DNA of 64,000 nucleotides from Bacteroidales bacterium (GTDB lineage: Bacteria > Bacteroidota > Bacteroidia > Bacteroidales > UBA1715): contig JADKDL010000026.1 in NCBI GenBank assembly GCA_016714605.1, positions 15,219 through 79,218 of the forward strand, read 5' to 3'. The translations under genes were made by a program, and so were the position numbers. This document shows positions 10,501-25,500 of this stretch, in pieces. The notes under the pieces are model-generated. The model ran no database searches. It saw only the letters and a program-made list of their open reading frames with translations, and was not told where the DNA came from. How positions within the stretch are numbered: the stretch's first letter is position 1; each line of letters opens with the position of its first letter.

Positions 10501-13500
10501 GCGTTTCCACCTGTAGGTACCACTACCAATTCTTGATCGCAAGCACCATTACAAGAAACACTCAATGAAGAGCCATTACTTGAAGGACTACCAATATAAT
10601 CAGAATCAGGTAAGGTAAATGAAGTAATAGCACAAGAACCATCGTTAAGCGGAAGTGAAATTGTACCAGACTCTCTTCTAATAGCAACCGATTTACCTTC
10701 ACTATCGATATCTTCAAATACAAGCGTTACACTAGAAAGTAAGCCTCCACCAAAATCACCACAATCTTGAACCTCAACTTTCCAACCCTCTTCTGTTGGA
10801 TCTAAACCATACAATGAAGAGAAGCTCTCTGACGATGCCCAATTACCAAATAGAGTTGGGTCGCCCGAAGCTAAAGAACAAACATTTAAAGGTACAAACC
10901 GCGGTAGAAGAGAAGCAAACTTCAGTAAAATTACTACCTAAATTACAAGTCAAAGGCTCAGTAGTTTTTAATGGAGATTCCAATAATGTAATTTCATCTC
11001 CTAGTGGACTAACCAAGTTAAATCCTATTTCCTCAATAAAATCGTGTAATCCTGTAAAGCAAACAGTTATAGTTGTTGAAGCACCTATTTGATAAGGAGG
11101 GCCGGTTACAACAGGTACTGTTGCGGTATCCATAACGATTTCATTGCCACTAAAGTCAAAATATTTTAAAGACAATGCAGATGGTTCGCTTACATTGAAA
11201 GAATCAACAATTGCGCACATCTTAGCATCACTAATAGTAACTTTATATTTACCTGCATTTAATGCTGCATTTAGGGAAGATGTTTTACCATCAGACCATA
11301 AATAAGTATATGGAACAGAACCACCCGTTACAAATAATTCAATTGAACCATCGCTTAATCCATTACATGAAACATTTGTAGTTACAACCGAATCAATTAC
11401 AAATTCGGCAGGTTCATACACATTTATTGAATCAACAACCGAACACGCATTTTCATCAGTTACAGTAACATAATATTTAGCAGCAATCAATCCATTAATT
11501 TGTGCAGTTGTCTCATTGTTAGACCATTCATAATTATAATCTAATGATGTTAAAGTTCCTCCTGTAGCAGCAACTATAGCAGAACCATCATTTTTACCAA
11601 AGCAACTAACAGAATCTGATGTAATATCTAAACCAATAATTAAAGGCTCATTAATTTGAATACTATCAACAACAGAACAGTTATTAGCATCTGATACGGT
11701 TACAAAATACCAACCTGCTACTAAATCTATAGCCGTTGCAGCGGTTTGAGCTGATGCGTCAGACCAAGTGTAAGAATATGGCTCAACTCCATTGGTAGCA
11801 AAAATGTTAGCTTCACCTCCGGTAGCACCATTACACAATACATCTACTGCGGTAAGAGCAGTACTTATTTTTAATGGTTCTCCTATCAAAATAGAATCTA
11901 CCACAGTACAAGAATTATTATCGGTTACCGTTACATACGACCAACCTGAGCATAAATCAACAGTATCATTATCAGGAGAACCTATTGAAGACCAAACATA
12001 AGACTGATAAGGACTTGTACCACCGGCTACCTCAACAGCAACTTTGGCATCGCAACCCCCACTACAACTTACATTTAATCCTTGCGGTAATACCGATTGA
12101 ATCGTTACTGTCATTGCCAAAGGCTCTGCTATTTCTATACTATCGATATCAGTACATCCTTTTGAATCGGTTACGGTTACATAATATTTTCCTTGTGGTA
12201 ATCCGTTTACAGAAGCTGTTGTGCTTGCAAGAGCATCGCTCCAAATATAATTATAAGAAGGTGTTCCACCGTTTTGTGTTACCGTTACACTTCCATCAGA
12301 ACCACCGTTGCAAGAAATAGCATCAACCAATTGAGCAGTAGCTACAACTTCAACTGGCGAACTTAATTCTAAAGTGGTATCTTTTGTACATCCATTTTCA
12401 TCGGTTACTGTAACAGAATAAGATCCTGCACTCAACGAAGAAACAGTTGCTGTGGTTGAACCTTCAGACCATAAATATTGATAATCTGTCCAAGTGCTTA
12501 ACGTTCCACCAGATACTGTTAAGCTAAGTTCTCCGTCGGTAGTATTATGACAACTAGATGGAGTTGAACTAGCAACAAGTGAAAGACCTACTAAAGGCTC
12601 ATTAATTTGAATACTATCAACAACAGAACAGTTATTTGCATCAGATACGGTTACAAAATACCAACCTGCTACTAAATCTATAGCCGTTGTAGCAGTTTGT
12701 GCTGCAGCGTCAGACCAAAAGTATGAATAAGGCTCAATACCATCGGCTGCGACAACAGTTGCTTCACCACCGGCTGTTCCGTTACACAATACATCTACTG
12801 CGGTAAGAGCAGTACTTATTTTTAAAGGTTCTCCTATCAAAATAGAATCTACCACAGTACAAGAATTATTATCGGTTACCGTTACATACGACCAACCTGA
12901 GCATAAATCTACCGTGTCATTATCAGGAGAACCAATTGCAGACCAAACATAAGACTGATAAGGACTTATACCGCCCGTTACCTCTACAGCAACTTTGGCA
13001 TCGCAAACCCCACTACAACTTACATTTAATCCTTGCGGTAATACCGATTGAATCATTACTGTCATTGCCAAAGGCTCTGCTATTTCAATACTATCGATAT
13101 CAGTACATCCTTTTGAATCGGTTACGGTTACATAATATTTTCCTTGCGGTAATCCGCTTACTGAAGCTGTTGTACTTGCAAGAGCATCGCTCCAAATATA
13201 ATTATAAGAAGGTGTTCCTCCGTTTTGTGTTACCGTTACACTTCCATCAGAACCGCCATTACAAGAAATAGCATCAACCAATTGAGCAGTAGCTACAACT
13301 TCAACTGGCGAACTTAATCCTAAAGTGGTGTCTTTTGTACATCCATTTTCATCGGTTACGGTAACAGAATAAGTTCCAGCACTCAACGAAGAAACAGTTG
13401 CTGTGGTTGAACCTTCCAACCATAAATATTGATAATCTGTCCAAGTATTTAACGTTCCTCCTGATACTGTTAAGCTAAGTTCTCCGTCGGTAGTATTATG

Positions 13501-16500
13501 ACAACTAGAAGGAGTTAAAGTTGCAGTAATAGTAATATCTGCCAAAGGCTGAGAAATAATGACACTATCAACAACTTCACAACTATGGTTATCAGAAACA
13601 GTAACATAGTGTTTGCCAACATTTAATTTCGTTGCTGTTGGAGTTGTTTCTCCACTATCCCAAAGATAAGAATAAGGAGTAAAACCATTACTAGCAACTA
13701 CCGTAGCTGTTCCGGTAGAATCTCCAAAACAAAGAATATCGGTAGAAGTAATTGAAGTCGCAATTTTATTAGGTTCAGAAATATTTACAGATGAAACTGC
13801 GGTACAACCTTTAGAATCTGTTACTGTAACAGAGAAAGTACCAGCACATAAATCAACCATAGCTTGTTGCGGTATCGTAGCCTCATTCCAAACATAAGAA
13901 ACATAAGGAGCAGTTCCACCAATAGGAGTTACAATGGCTCTTGCATCACAAACACCAAAACAAGAAGTTGATAATTCTAAAGGCACTCTAAATACAGTAG
14001 ATTTATATCCAACCACTGGATCTTTCATAGGAATGCTAACAACACCCGACTCGAATTTTACGGTTATCTGCTCACCTTCAGTATTTGTATCAATAAACGA
14101 AATTACAGCATTTGTAATTCTACCAGTATTTCCTGGAATATAGTCTCTAATTTCTAAAGCCCAACCACCTTCAGCCGGATTTAATCCATTGAAAACATTC
14201 CAATTGCCACTTGGCAAATAGGTACCTTTCAATGCAGGAGAAGGAGGGAATGGAGGATTAATACACATATTAAGTACAGAAGCCGCACTTGTTGTAAAAC
14301 AAAGATTATCAACATTATCACCAAAGTTACAAGGTGGCATAGGATTACCTAACTCACTCGGTGAAGCTTTTAATGTTAAACTCACACCAGAAGGTGAAAC
14401 TAAATAAAAGCCTAACTCTTGAACTGAAGTATGCTCGGCAGAGAAACAAACTGACATATCAGTTGTAGCTGCATTTATTAAAAATGGCGACGGTGTTCCA
14501 ATACTTGCAACAAATTCATCTGGTTCTGTAACTGAAAAATTCTCAACAGCTTCGCAACCATTATTATCTGTAATTGTTACTGAATAGTCTCCAGCGGTTA
14601 GATTTAAAGCTATTGGGGTAGTTTGAGCAGCATCATCAGACCATAAATAATAATATGGCGAAGTACCTCCAGCTACTACAGCTTCTGCTGAACCTCCTGA
14701 TGCTCCAAAACAATTTACATTTACAATATTATTTACTGAAACTAGTAACTCATCAGGTGCTGAAATTGTAAATATACTATCAATTGAACATCCATTTTCA
14801 TCGGTTATGGTTACCGAATATGTTGTAGGAATTAAACCTGAAACAAAAGAGCTTGATGAACCTTCAGACCAAGCATATTGATAATCTATCCATGTTGATA
14901 ATGTTCCACCAGAAACAGTTAACATGATAGCTCCATCAGCGTTATAGCTACAAGTTGCATCAGCAATTGACGCCGTTAAGCTTAAGCCCAATGCAGGTTC
15001 GGTTATGGTTATACTATCTGTTACAGAACAACTGTTTACATCCGAAACGGTTACATAATATTTTCCTGCTATCAATCCTGTTGCATTTGCACCCGACTGA
15101 CTCAGTGCATCTGACCATTGATAATTATATGATGTGAATCCGTTACTTGCTACTACGCTTGCAGAACCTGTCGATTCGCCTTTACATAATACATTTACTC
15201 CCGTTACTACGGTACTTATTTGTAGTGGAGCTCCTATCGTTATAGAATCTTTTCCGGTACAACCTTTACTATCGGTAATGGTTACATAGGTTTTTCCTGA
15301 ACATAAAGCTGCGGTACTACTATTACCAACTCCTACCTGCGACCATGCGTAAGTCGGATATGGTGCGGTACCTCCTGCGGCAGTTACCTGAACTTGTGCA
15401 TCGCACAAACCGTTACAACTTACATTCAAACCTTGCGGTAATAATGCTGTGAAACTCATTGATACTACTGCCGGTTCGGTTACTCCTATACTAGTAATAT
15501 CGGTACAACCTTTTGTATCGGTTACCGTTACGTTATATGTTCCTGCCGGAAGTCCGCTTATTATTGCTGTTGTTGAGGCACTTGCATCATCCCACAAGTA
15601 TGTATAATTTGGCGTTCCACCAATTGCAGAAACACTCACCGAACCATCTGATCCAGAATTACAACTTACATTATTTATTAAAACTGTACTTGCAATTAGC
15701 TCTGTTGGTGCTGTTACTACCAATGAAGTATCTATGGTACAACCATTTTGGTCGGTTACTGTTACTGTATATGTTCCGGCTGTGAGACCATTTACACTTG
15801 CTGTTGTTGCTCCGGTATTCCAAGCATATTGATAATCTGTCCACGATGTCAATGTTCCTCCCGATACCACTAGTGAAAGTGAACCATCGGCAGAACTGAA
15901 ACACGAAGCTGCAACACTCGTAGCTGTTAAGCTTAAACCTAATGCAGGTTCGGTAATCGTTATACTATCTGTTACCGAACAACTGTTTACATCTGAAACG
16001 GTAACATAATATTTTCCTGCTATCAATCCGGTAGCATTTGCACCCGACTGACTCAGTGCATCTGACCATTGATAATTATATGGTGTGAATCCGTTACTTG
16101 CTACTACGCTTGCAGAGCCTGTTGCTTCACCTTTACATAATACATTTACACCCGTTATTACGGTACTTATTTGTAGTGGTGCTCCTATCGTTACAGAATC
16201 TTTTCCGGTACAACCTTTACTATCGGTAATGGTTACATAGGTTTTTCCTGAACATAAAGCTGCGGTACTACTATTACCCACTCCTACCTGCGACCATGCG
16301 TAAGTCGGATATGGTGCTGTACCTCCTGCGGCTGTTACCTGAACTTGTGCATCGCACAAGCCGTTACAGCTTACATTCAATCCTTGCGGTAATAAAGCCA
16401 CAAAATTCATTGATACTACTGCCGGTTCGGTTACTCCAATGCTCGTAATATCTGTACAACCTTTTGTATCGGTAACCGTTACGTTGTATGTTCCAGCCGG

Positions 16501-19500
16501 AAGTCCGCTTATTATTGCTGTTGTTGAGGCACTTGCATCATCCCATAAGTATGTATAATTTGGCGTTCCACCAATTGCAGAAACACTCACCGAACCATCT
16601 GATCCAGAATTACAACTTACATTATTTATTAAAACTGTACTTGCAATTAGCTCTGTTGGTGCTGTTACTACCAATGAAGTATCTATGGTACAACCATTTT
16701 GGTCGGTTACTGTTACTGTATATGTTCCGGCTGTGAGACCATTTACACTTGCTGTTGTTGCTCCGGTATTCCAAGCATATTGATAATCTGTCCACGATGT
16801 CAATGTTCCTCCCGATACCACTAGTGAAAGTGAACCATCGGCAGAACTGAAACACGAAGCTGCAACACTCGTAGCTGTTAAGCTTAAACCTAATGCAGGT
16901 TCTGGTAATCGTTATACTATCTGTTACCGAACAACTGTTTACATCTGAAACGGTAACATAATATTTTCCTGCTATCAATCCGGTAGCATTTGCACCCGAC
17001 TGACTCAGTGCATCTGACCATTGATAATTATATGGTGTGAATCCGTTACTTGCTACTACACTTGCCGAACCTGTCGATTCGCCTTTACATAATACATTTA
17101 CTCCCGTTACTACGGTACTTATTTGTAGTGGTGCTCCTATCGTTACAGAATCATTTCCAGTACATCCTTTACTATCGGTTATGGTTACATAGGTTTTTCC
17201 TGAACATAAAGCTGCGGTACTACTATTACCAACTCCTACCTGCGACCATGCGTAAGTCGGATATGGTGCTGTACCTCCTGAGGCTGTTACCTGAACTTGT
17301 GCATCGCACAGACCGTTACAGCTAACATTCAACCCTTGCGGTAATAATGCTGTGAAACTCATTGATACTACTGCCGGTTCAGTTACTCCTATACTGGTAA
17401 TATCGGTACAACCTTTTGTATCAGTTACCGTTACGTTGTATGTTCCTGCCGGTAATCCACTTATCATTGCTGTTGTCGAGGCACTTGCATCATCCCATAA
17501 GTACGTATAGTTTGGCGTTCCACCAATTGCTGAAACACTCACCGAACCATCTGAACCAGAATTACAACTCACATTATTTATTAAAACTGTACTTGCAATT
17601 AGCTCTGTTGGTGCTGTTACTACCAATGAAGTATCTATGGTACAACCATTTTGGTCGGTTACTGTAACTGTATATGTTCCGGCAACCAATCCATTAACAC
17701 TTGCTGTTGTTGCTCCGGTACTCCAAGCATATTGATAATCTATCCATGATGTCAATGTTCCACCCGATACCACTAATGAAAGTGAACCATCGGCAGAACT
17801 GAAACACGAAGCTGCAACACTCGTAGCTGTTAGGCTCAAGCCCAATGCAGGTTCGGTAATGGTAATACTGTCTACTACTGAACAACTGTTTACATCTGAA
17901 ACGGTTACATAATATTTTCCTGCTATCAATCCGGTAGCATTTGCACCCGACTGACTCAGTGCATCTGACCATTGATAATTATATGGTGTGAATCCGTTAC
18001 TTGCTACTACGCTTGCCGAACCTGTCGATTCACCTTTACATAATACATTTACTCCCGTTACTACGGTACTTATTTGTAGTGGTGCTCCTATCATTACCGA
18101 ATCTTTTCCGGTACAACCATTAGCATCAGTAATTGTTACATAGGTTTTTCCTGAACATAAAGCTGCGGTACTACTATTACCAACTCCCACTTGCGACCAT
18201 GCGTAAGTCGGATATGGTGCTGTACCTCCTGCGGCTGTTACCTGAACTTGTGCATCGCACAAGCCGTTACAGCTTACATTCAATCCTTGCGGTAATAAAG
18301 CCACAAAATTCATTGATACTACTGCCGGTTCGGTTACTCCTATCCTGGTAATATCGGTACAACCTTTTGTATCAGTTACCGTTACGTTGTATGTTCCTGC
18401 CGGTAATCCACTTATCATTGCTGTTGTCGAGGCACTTGCATCATCCCATAAGTACGTATAGTTTGGCGTTCCACCAATTGCTGGAAACACTCACCGAACC
18501 ATCTGAACCAGAATTACAACTCACATTATTTATTAAAACTGTACTTGCAATTAGCTCTGTTGGTGCTGTTACTACCAATGAAGTATCTATGGTACAACCA
18601 TTTTGGTCGGTTACTGTAACTGTATATGTTCCGGCAACCAGTCCATTAACACTTGCTGTTGTTGCTCCGGTATTCCAAGCATATTGATAATCTGTCCATG
18701 ATGTTAATGTTCCTCCCGATACCACTAATGAAAGTGAACCATCGGCAGAACTGAAACACGAAGCTGCAACACTCGATGCTGTTAAGCTTAAGCCCAATGC
18801 AGGTTCGGTTATGGTAATACTATCTACTACCGAACAACTGTTTACATCCGAAACGGTTACATAATATTTTCCTGCTATCAATCCGGTAGCATTTGCACCT
18901 GACTGACTCAGTGCATCTGACCATTGATAATTATATGGTGTGAATCCGTTACTTGCTACTACACTTGCAGAGCCGGTTGCTTCACCTTTACATAATACAT
19001 TTACTCCCGTTACTACGGTACTTATTTGTAGCGGTGCTCCTATCGTTACCGAATCTTTTCCGGTACATCCTTTACTATCGGTTATGGTTACATAGGTTTT
19101 TCCTGAACATAAAGCTGCGGTACTACTATTACCAACTCCTACCTGCGACCATGCGTAAGTCGGATATGGTGCTGTACCTCCTGAAGCAGTTACCTGTACT
19201 TGCGCATCGCACAATCCGTTACAGCTTACATTCAAACCTTGCGGTAATAATGCTGTGAAACTCATTGATACTACTGCAGGTTCGGTTACTCCTATACTGG
19301 TAATATCGGTACAACCTTTTGTATCAGTTACCGTTACGTTGTATGTTCCTGCCGGTAATCCACTTATCATTGCTGTTGTCGAGGCACTTGCATCATCCCA
19401 TAAGTACGTATAGTTTGGCGTTCCACCAATTGCTGAAACACTCACCGAACCATCTGAACCAGAATTACAACTAACATTTTTTATTAAAACTGTACTTGCA

Positions 19501-22500
19501 ATCAGCTCTGTTGGTGCTGTTACTACCAAAGAAGTATCTATGGTACAACCATTTTGGTCGGTTACTGTTACTGTATATGTTCCAGCTGTTAGACCGTTTA
19601 CACTTGCAGTTGTTGCTCCGGTATTCCAAGCATATTGATAATCTATCCATGATGTCAATGTTCCACCCGATACCACTATTGAAAGTGAACCATCGGCAGA
19701 ACTGAAACACGAAGCTGCAACACTCGTAGCTGTTAAGCTTAAGCCCAGTGCAGGTTCGGTTATGGTAATACTGTCTGTTACAGAACAACTGTTGGCATCT
19801 GTAATCGTAATATAATTCTTAACGGCGCATAATGCATTAGCGGTAGCAGTATTTTGACCATTAGACCAAGCATAAGTATAAGGAATTATTCCTAAATCAG
19901 GAGCTACAGTAGCACTTCCCGAACAATCACCTTTACAAAGAACATTATTATTTAAAGTAAGATTAGATTCAATTTTATCAGGCTCAGTAACGGTAACAGT
20001 TCCAGTACCTGTACAACCATTAGCATCAGTTACTGTTACAGAAAATGTACCAGCACACAAATCAACTTCATCCATATCGGGAATATTTACATTATCCCAA
20101 TTATATGATACATAAGGAGGTGTTCCACCAATAGGCGAAACAATTGCAGTTGCATCGCAAGCACCATAACAAGAAGTTCTCAATCCCATAGGAATGATAT
20201 AAGAAGTATATCTAAAACCAATAACCGGATCTTTAATTGGAGCATTTATAACACCAGAATTGAAAGCTACGGTAGCTAAATTACCTTCATTATCTAAATC
20301 TGTAAAAGTAATAGAAGCATTTTTCAACACACCGGTATTTCCCGGTACATAATCTCTAATTTGTAATGTCCAACCACCCTGAGCCGGATCTAAATTATAT
20401 AGAAGATTCCAACCATCTTGAGGTTGATATGAACCACTTAAAGCCGGAGATGGAGGGAAAGGAGGCGTTTTACACATGCTCAAAGGCGTAACAGCTTCGG
20501 TAGTAAAGCATAAATTATCAACATTGTCACCAAAATTACAAGGAGGCATAGGATTACCAAATTCACTTGGAGAAGCTTCCAAAGTAAGCGTAACACCCTC
20601 AGGCGAAATTAAATAAAATCCTAATTCCTGAACAGAAGTATGATCTGCTGTAAAACAAACCGAAATTTTTGTAGATGCTTTAATTAAGAAAGGTGAAGGA
20701 GCACCAATAGCAACATCTAGTTTTGGAGAAAGCGTTACATTAATATCATCAGAAACAAGAAGACAGGGAGCATTTCCAGTTGAAGTGAGTGTAAGCACAA
20801 CAGATCCATTAGATAAGTCATTTGCACCCGGTTTATAAATAGGATTGTCTAAAGCAGTAGCTCCTGTTACAAACGAACCATCGCCACTTGTAGACCACGT
20901 TAAATCAATATAATTAGAAGCCGAAGCACCAGTAATAGGTAAATCAGCACCGTAACAAGTGCTTGATACAGAACCAGCTTCAACAATTGGAGCAGGTTCA
21001 AACGTCAATCTCATAGACTCACTCACATTACCGCAAGGTGTATTTCCGTAGGCTGTAAGCGTAATATCGACAAATCCGGCACTTATATCAGCAGCGCTTG
21101 GTGAGTATGTAGGATTTTCAATAGAATTATCATCAAAAGAACCAGTACCAGATGATACCCATAATAAATGGTCGTAATCTGTTGCAGTTGCAGTTGCAAA
21201 CTGATAAACATCATTGGCACAAATTGTTTGATCGCCACCGGTAGAAACCGTAGGAGAAGCATTTATAGTAAGTATTAAATTGTCACTCACATCAGGACAA
21301 GAAGAAAGACCTTGCGCAGTAAGTGTTAATGTAACGGTTGTCGTTGCATTGTTTATATCATTAGTGCCAGGAGTATAGATAGGTTTGAGAATAGTACCTG
21401 AAGAAGAGAAACTTCCATCGCCAGAAGCAGACCATAATAAAGAAGCATAATCACTTGCGGATGCATCTGAAAGTGAAATAGTTCCTGATTCACATATTGT
21501 TTTTGCAATACCAGCATCTACAACAGGCATTTTTCTAATTGTTAATGCCACAGTTGATGTTGCATTAGCACAACCGAAAGAACTGGTAGCAGTAAGTGTA
21601 AGTGTTATGGTTTTACCACCATCAGTAGCACCTGGATTATAAGTAGGATTTAAAACAGCATCAGAAGGAGAAAAAGAACCATCGCCGTTTGAAGTCCATT
21701 TATACGATGAAGCATTAGTAGCTGTAGCATCAGTACATATAAATGATTCATTTTGACAAAATTCAGCAGGATTACCTGCAAATGCAGTGGCCGCAGGATT
21801 AATAGTAACTGTAACATTATCAGAACTATTTCCGCATGATGCTTTTCCGGTTGCAGTTAACGTTAAAACGACAGAACCATTAGCAATATCAGCCAAAGTA
21901 GGTGTATATGTTGGAGTTAATGATGTACCATTAGTAATAGCACCTGCTCCTGAAGCTGTCCAGTTTACCGTAGCATATTCTGTAGCTGTAGCTGTAGAAA
22001 CAACTGCATTTGAACCTTGACAAACCCCAAAAGGATTGCCAGCATCAATAATAGGTAATGATTGTATAGTAATAACTTTATTAGCTGTAATATTTGTACA
22101 AGGTGCATTACCAGTAACGGTAATTGTCATCGTAACATTTAAAGTAGCATTATTTTGATCTCCAACACTCGGCGTATAAGTAGGAGAAAGTGTAGTTCCA
22201 TTGGTAATAACTCCAGTACCTCCTGTTTGAGACCAAGCTATTGAACTATAATTTTGAGCTACTGCATCAGTAATATTAGCAACTCCAGTTTCACAAATTG
22301 TCATAGCCACACCCGGATTAACCGTAGGTGATGGAATGATTGTAACTACAGTATTATCTGAAACATTAGGACATGCGCCCAAGCTTGTTGCTGTAAGAGT
22401 AAGGGTTACAGTGCCGGCATCGGGACTTTTATTTGTATATGTAGGAGTTAAACCACTACCATTAGTAATAGTACCAGACGTACCTGAACTTGACCAAGTA

Positions 22501-25500
22501 AGTGTATTATAATCTTGTGCCGAAGCATTTGATACAGTAACAGCCGAGCCTTGACATACATTAAGAGCACTACCGGCATCAACCGTAGGAACTTTATCAA
22601 AACTTAAACGCATGGTACTTTGAGCACTTGCGCAGCCACCATTACCACTAGCAGTAACCGTTAAATCAACAAAACCAGCAGTTTTGTCGGCAGCAGAAGG
22701 TGTGTATGTTGGATTTTGAAGCGTTTGATTACCTCCAAAAGAGCCAGTACCTGAGCTTGTCCACAATATAGAAGCCTGATTAGTAACAACCGCATTACTC
22801 AATGTATATGTACTATTTTCACAAATAGCAGCATTAGCTCCTGCTGAAGCAGTAGGCGCTTTATTAATTGTTAAAGTAAAATTATCGGTAGCATCAGGAC
22901 AAACATTTGTAGCATAAGCTGTAAGTGTAAGTGTTCTAGTAGTTGTAGCCGCAGCATTATCAGCTGCACCCGGGGTGTAAGATGGTGTGAGACTATTTCC
23001 GGCAGCAAAAGAACCATCGCCAGTTGAAGTCCAAGCAAGTGAAGCGTAATCAGCGGCACTTGCTGTACTAACCGTAAACGGTGATCCTGCGCAAACAGCA
23101 CCTGCAAGACCAGCATCAGCAGTAGGTGGTGTTTCAAATGAAAGGGTGATGACATCAGTATCAAAAGCACATGGAGCAGTTCCGTCTACTCTCATTGTTA
23201 TTTGAACCGAACCTAAAGCCACATCGGCAGCCGAAGGTACATACGTTGGTTTTTCTATATTATTAATACCTCCCAACCATACTCCAGTTCCATTAGAAGA
23301 CCATAAAATTGTAGTCTCATTGGTAGCTGAAGCTGTTGAAAATGTATATTGGTCATCGGAACAAGTAACAGCATTTCCACCTACATTAGCAACCGGGGCA
23401 GGAATTATAGTTAGAAGCATTGAGTTACTTGCATCAGCGCAAGTTCCAATACCATTAGCTGTTAGAGTAAGTGTTACCGAACCGGTACTTTTATCACTAG
23501 TACCAGGGGTGTAAATAGGAAGTAATATATCTCCATTTCCACTAAAAGTTCCATCGCCCGTGGTAGTCCACTTTACAGATGCCTCGTTAGAGACAGTAGC
23601 TCCAACAATAGTAAAAGTACTATTTGAACAAACATTAGCATCAACGCCAGCATTTGCAGTTGGAAGATTGTTTATTGTAACGGTAGCATTATCGGAAGCC
23701 GACGGACAAGACCCGTTACCAATAGCAGCAAGTGTAATGGTTGCCGAACCTGCAGCGATTGCTAAAGGACCCGGAGTATATGATGTAGCTAAAGCATTAT
23801 CTGGAGTAAATGATCCATCAGGCAAAGCAGTCCAAAGCACTGAACCATTATTGGCAGCAGAAGCTCCTGAAACTGTTAAACTTTCATTTTCACAGATAGT
23901 ACCTCCGGCACCAGCATCTGCTGTAGGTGAAGGTATATCACTTATCACAACAGCATCTTTGGTTTTAAATTTACAACCTTTATCATCTTTTACCCAAATT
24001 TCATAAGTACCTGCAGCTAAATTGGTGAAGCTATTACTAGCAACAAAAGAGGCATCAGCGCCTCCGGTTGTAATTGAATATTCGAAATTTCCTATTACAT
24101 CATTTACTAAATCATATCCATATCCATCAACATCATAAAGTGCATTGATAACAATTAATCCGGTAGATGCACCTTGACAGGTTGCAGTAACGGTCTCTTC
24201 GCTGTTTATTACAAATGGACCCGGATAAGGTATTGGCGACCATGGAGGGAAATATAATAATGAATTTGCACGAGTACAATTTTTTTCATCGGTAACCCGA
24301 CAGGTAAAGTTGTTATATGCTGCAAAGTTTGTTCCTATTGAATCGGTAGCAAGATTAGGTGCTTGCGGTGCCGGGTCCCATACAAAATCAAAATCAGGTC
24401 CGGTACCTCCGGTTATACTTGGTCTTAAGGCAAAATCTAAATCGCCTGCGCAACTTTCATAATCTTCTACTACTACTTGTACATCGAAATCATAATCTGG
24501 GAAGATTATAGTATTAATAGTACCTGCAATAACTCCACCTGAAAAATAATCAATTCTATATTTTACTCCAGAAGACACAGTATCATCATCAGGGAAAGTA
24601 AAAGCAGCAACTGGTTTAAGTCCTGAATCATGTATTATAGTAAATGGAGATGTCTGTTTTCTTATAAGATATCTAAACAAAGGTACACCACCTGTCATAT
24701 CACAAGAAATTTTAACTTGACATAAAGTATAATCATACGTATAATTAAAAACTACAGCACGCGAGTCATCATACACAATATGATTATAGTCTAAATCGGC
24801 ATAATCAAAATCTGTGTTTGGGTCACCTAAAAATACAATTAAAGAATTGCCTGAATCAAACGTAAAATTCTGCGTACTGAGTATTGACCATTTGTCGTTG
24901 ATTGTAATTTTCGAATCGTAAAAAACTAAAGACCGTGAATTAGAACCTGAAGTTATAAACTGGGCAGCTTCAAGATTAACATGATTAAGATTTATATTAC
25001 CTTTAAGTAATTCTATAGATTTGGTAGTTGAGAATTGTCCAACGATATTCCAAACTCCGGATGCGGCAGAGTTGAAAACCAAATTGGAATTTAAAACAAC
25101 TTCCGATGCTATTGTATGTGCCTCGGTTCCGGTAAATGTTATTGTACCTACATAATTATTTGTAAATGCTGTTTGTACATTGAATGAACCTGAAACAAAT
25201 AAGTTTGTCGATTCTTTTCCGGTTATTCCTGCTCCGGCAACTGAAGAAGTCCAGTTGAACGATTTACAATACAAATTGTTTTTTACAGCGACCATTTGTC
25301 CGGCAGCAGAAAAAGACTGCTGGTCGAAATACACATCGTCTGTAGCAGTAGGTACAGTTGCACCACCAACACCACCACTGGAAACTGCCCAATGACTTTT
25401 GTCTGTCCATGCTCCGGCACCACCTACCCAATACCTATTGGCAGCGAATGCCTGTATTGAAACAAAAAACAATAAAAAAAGAACTATTTGAGTGTAAAAA

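Noticed and set aside
9444..18484. Phase variation or programmed frameshifting in the adhesin
   Set aside because: The sites are short runs (2-4 bases), differ from one another, and similar indels occur in unrelated genes. No slippery heptamer with downstream structure was evident. Error is the simpler explanation.
14991..19747. Regular repeats considered as a CRISPR array or mobile element
   Set aside because: Units are 951 bp, in frame and coding throughout, without short repeats plus variable spacers, inverted ends or transposase.
10796..19788. Many open frames on the plus strand (and alternate minus frames) inside the adhesin, often Leu/His-rich
   Set aside because: They recur with the 951-bp period, are antisense or out of frame to the SprB modules, and have no family features. 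They are shadows of the repeats.
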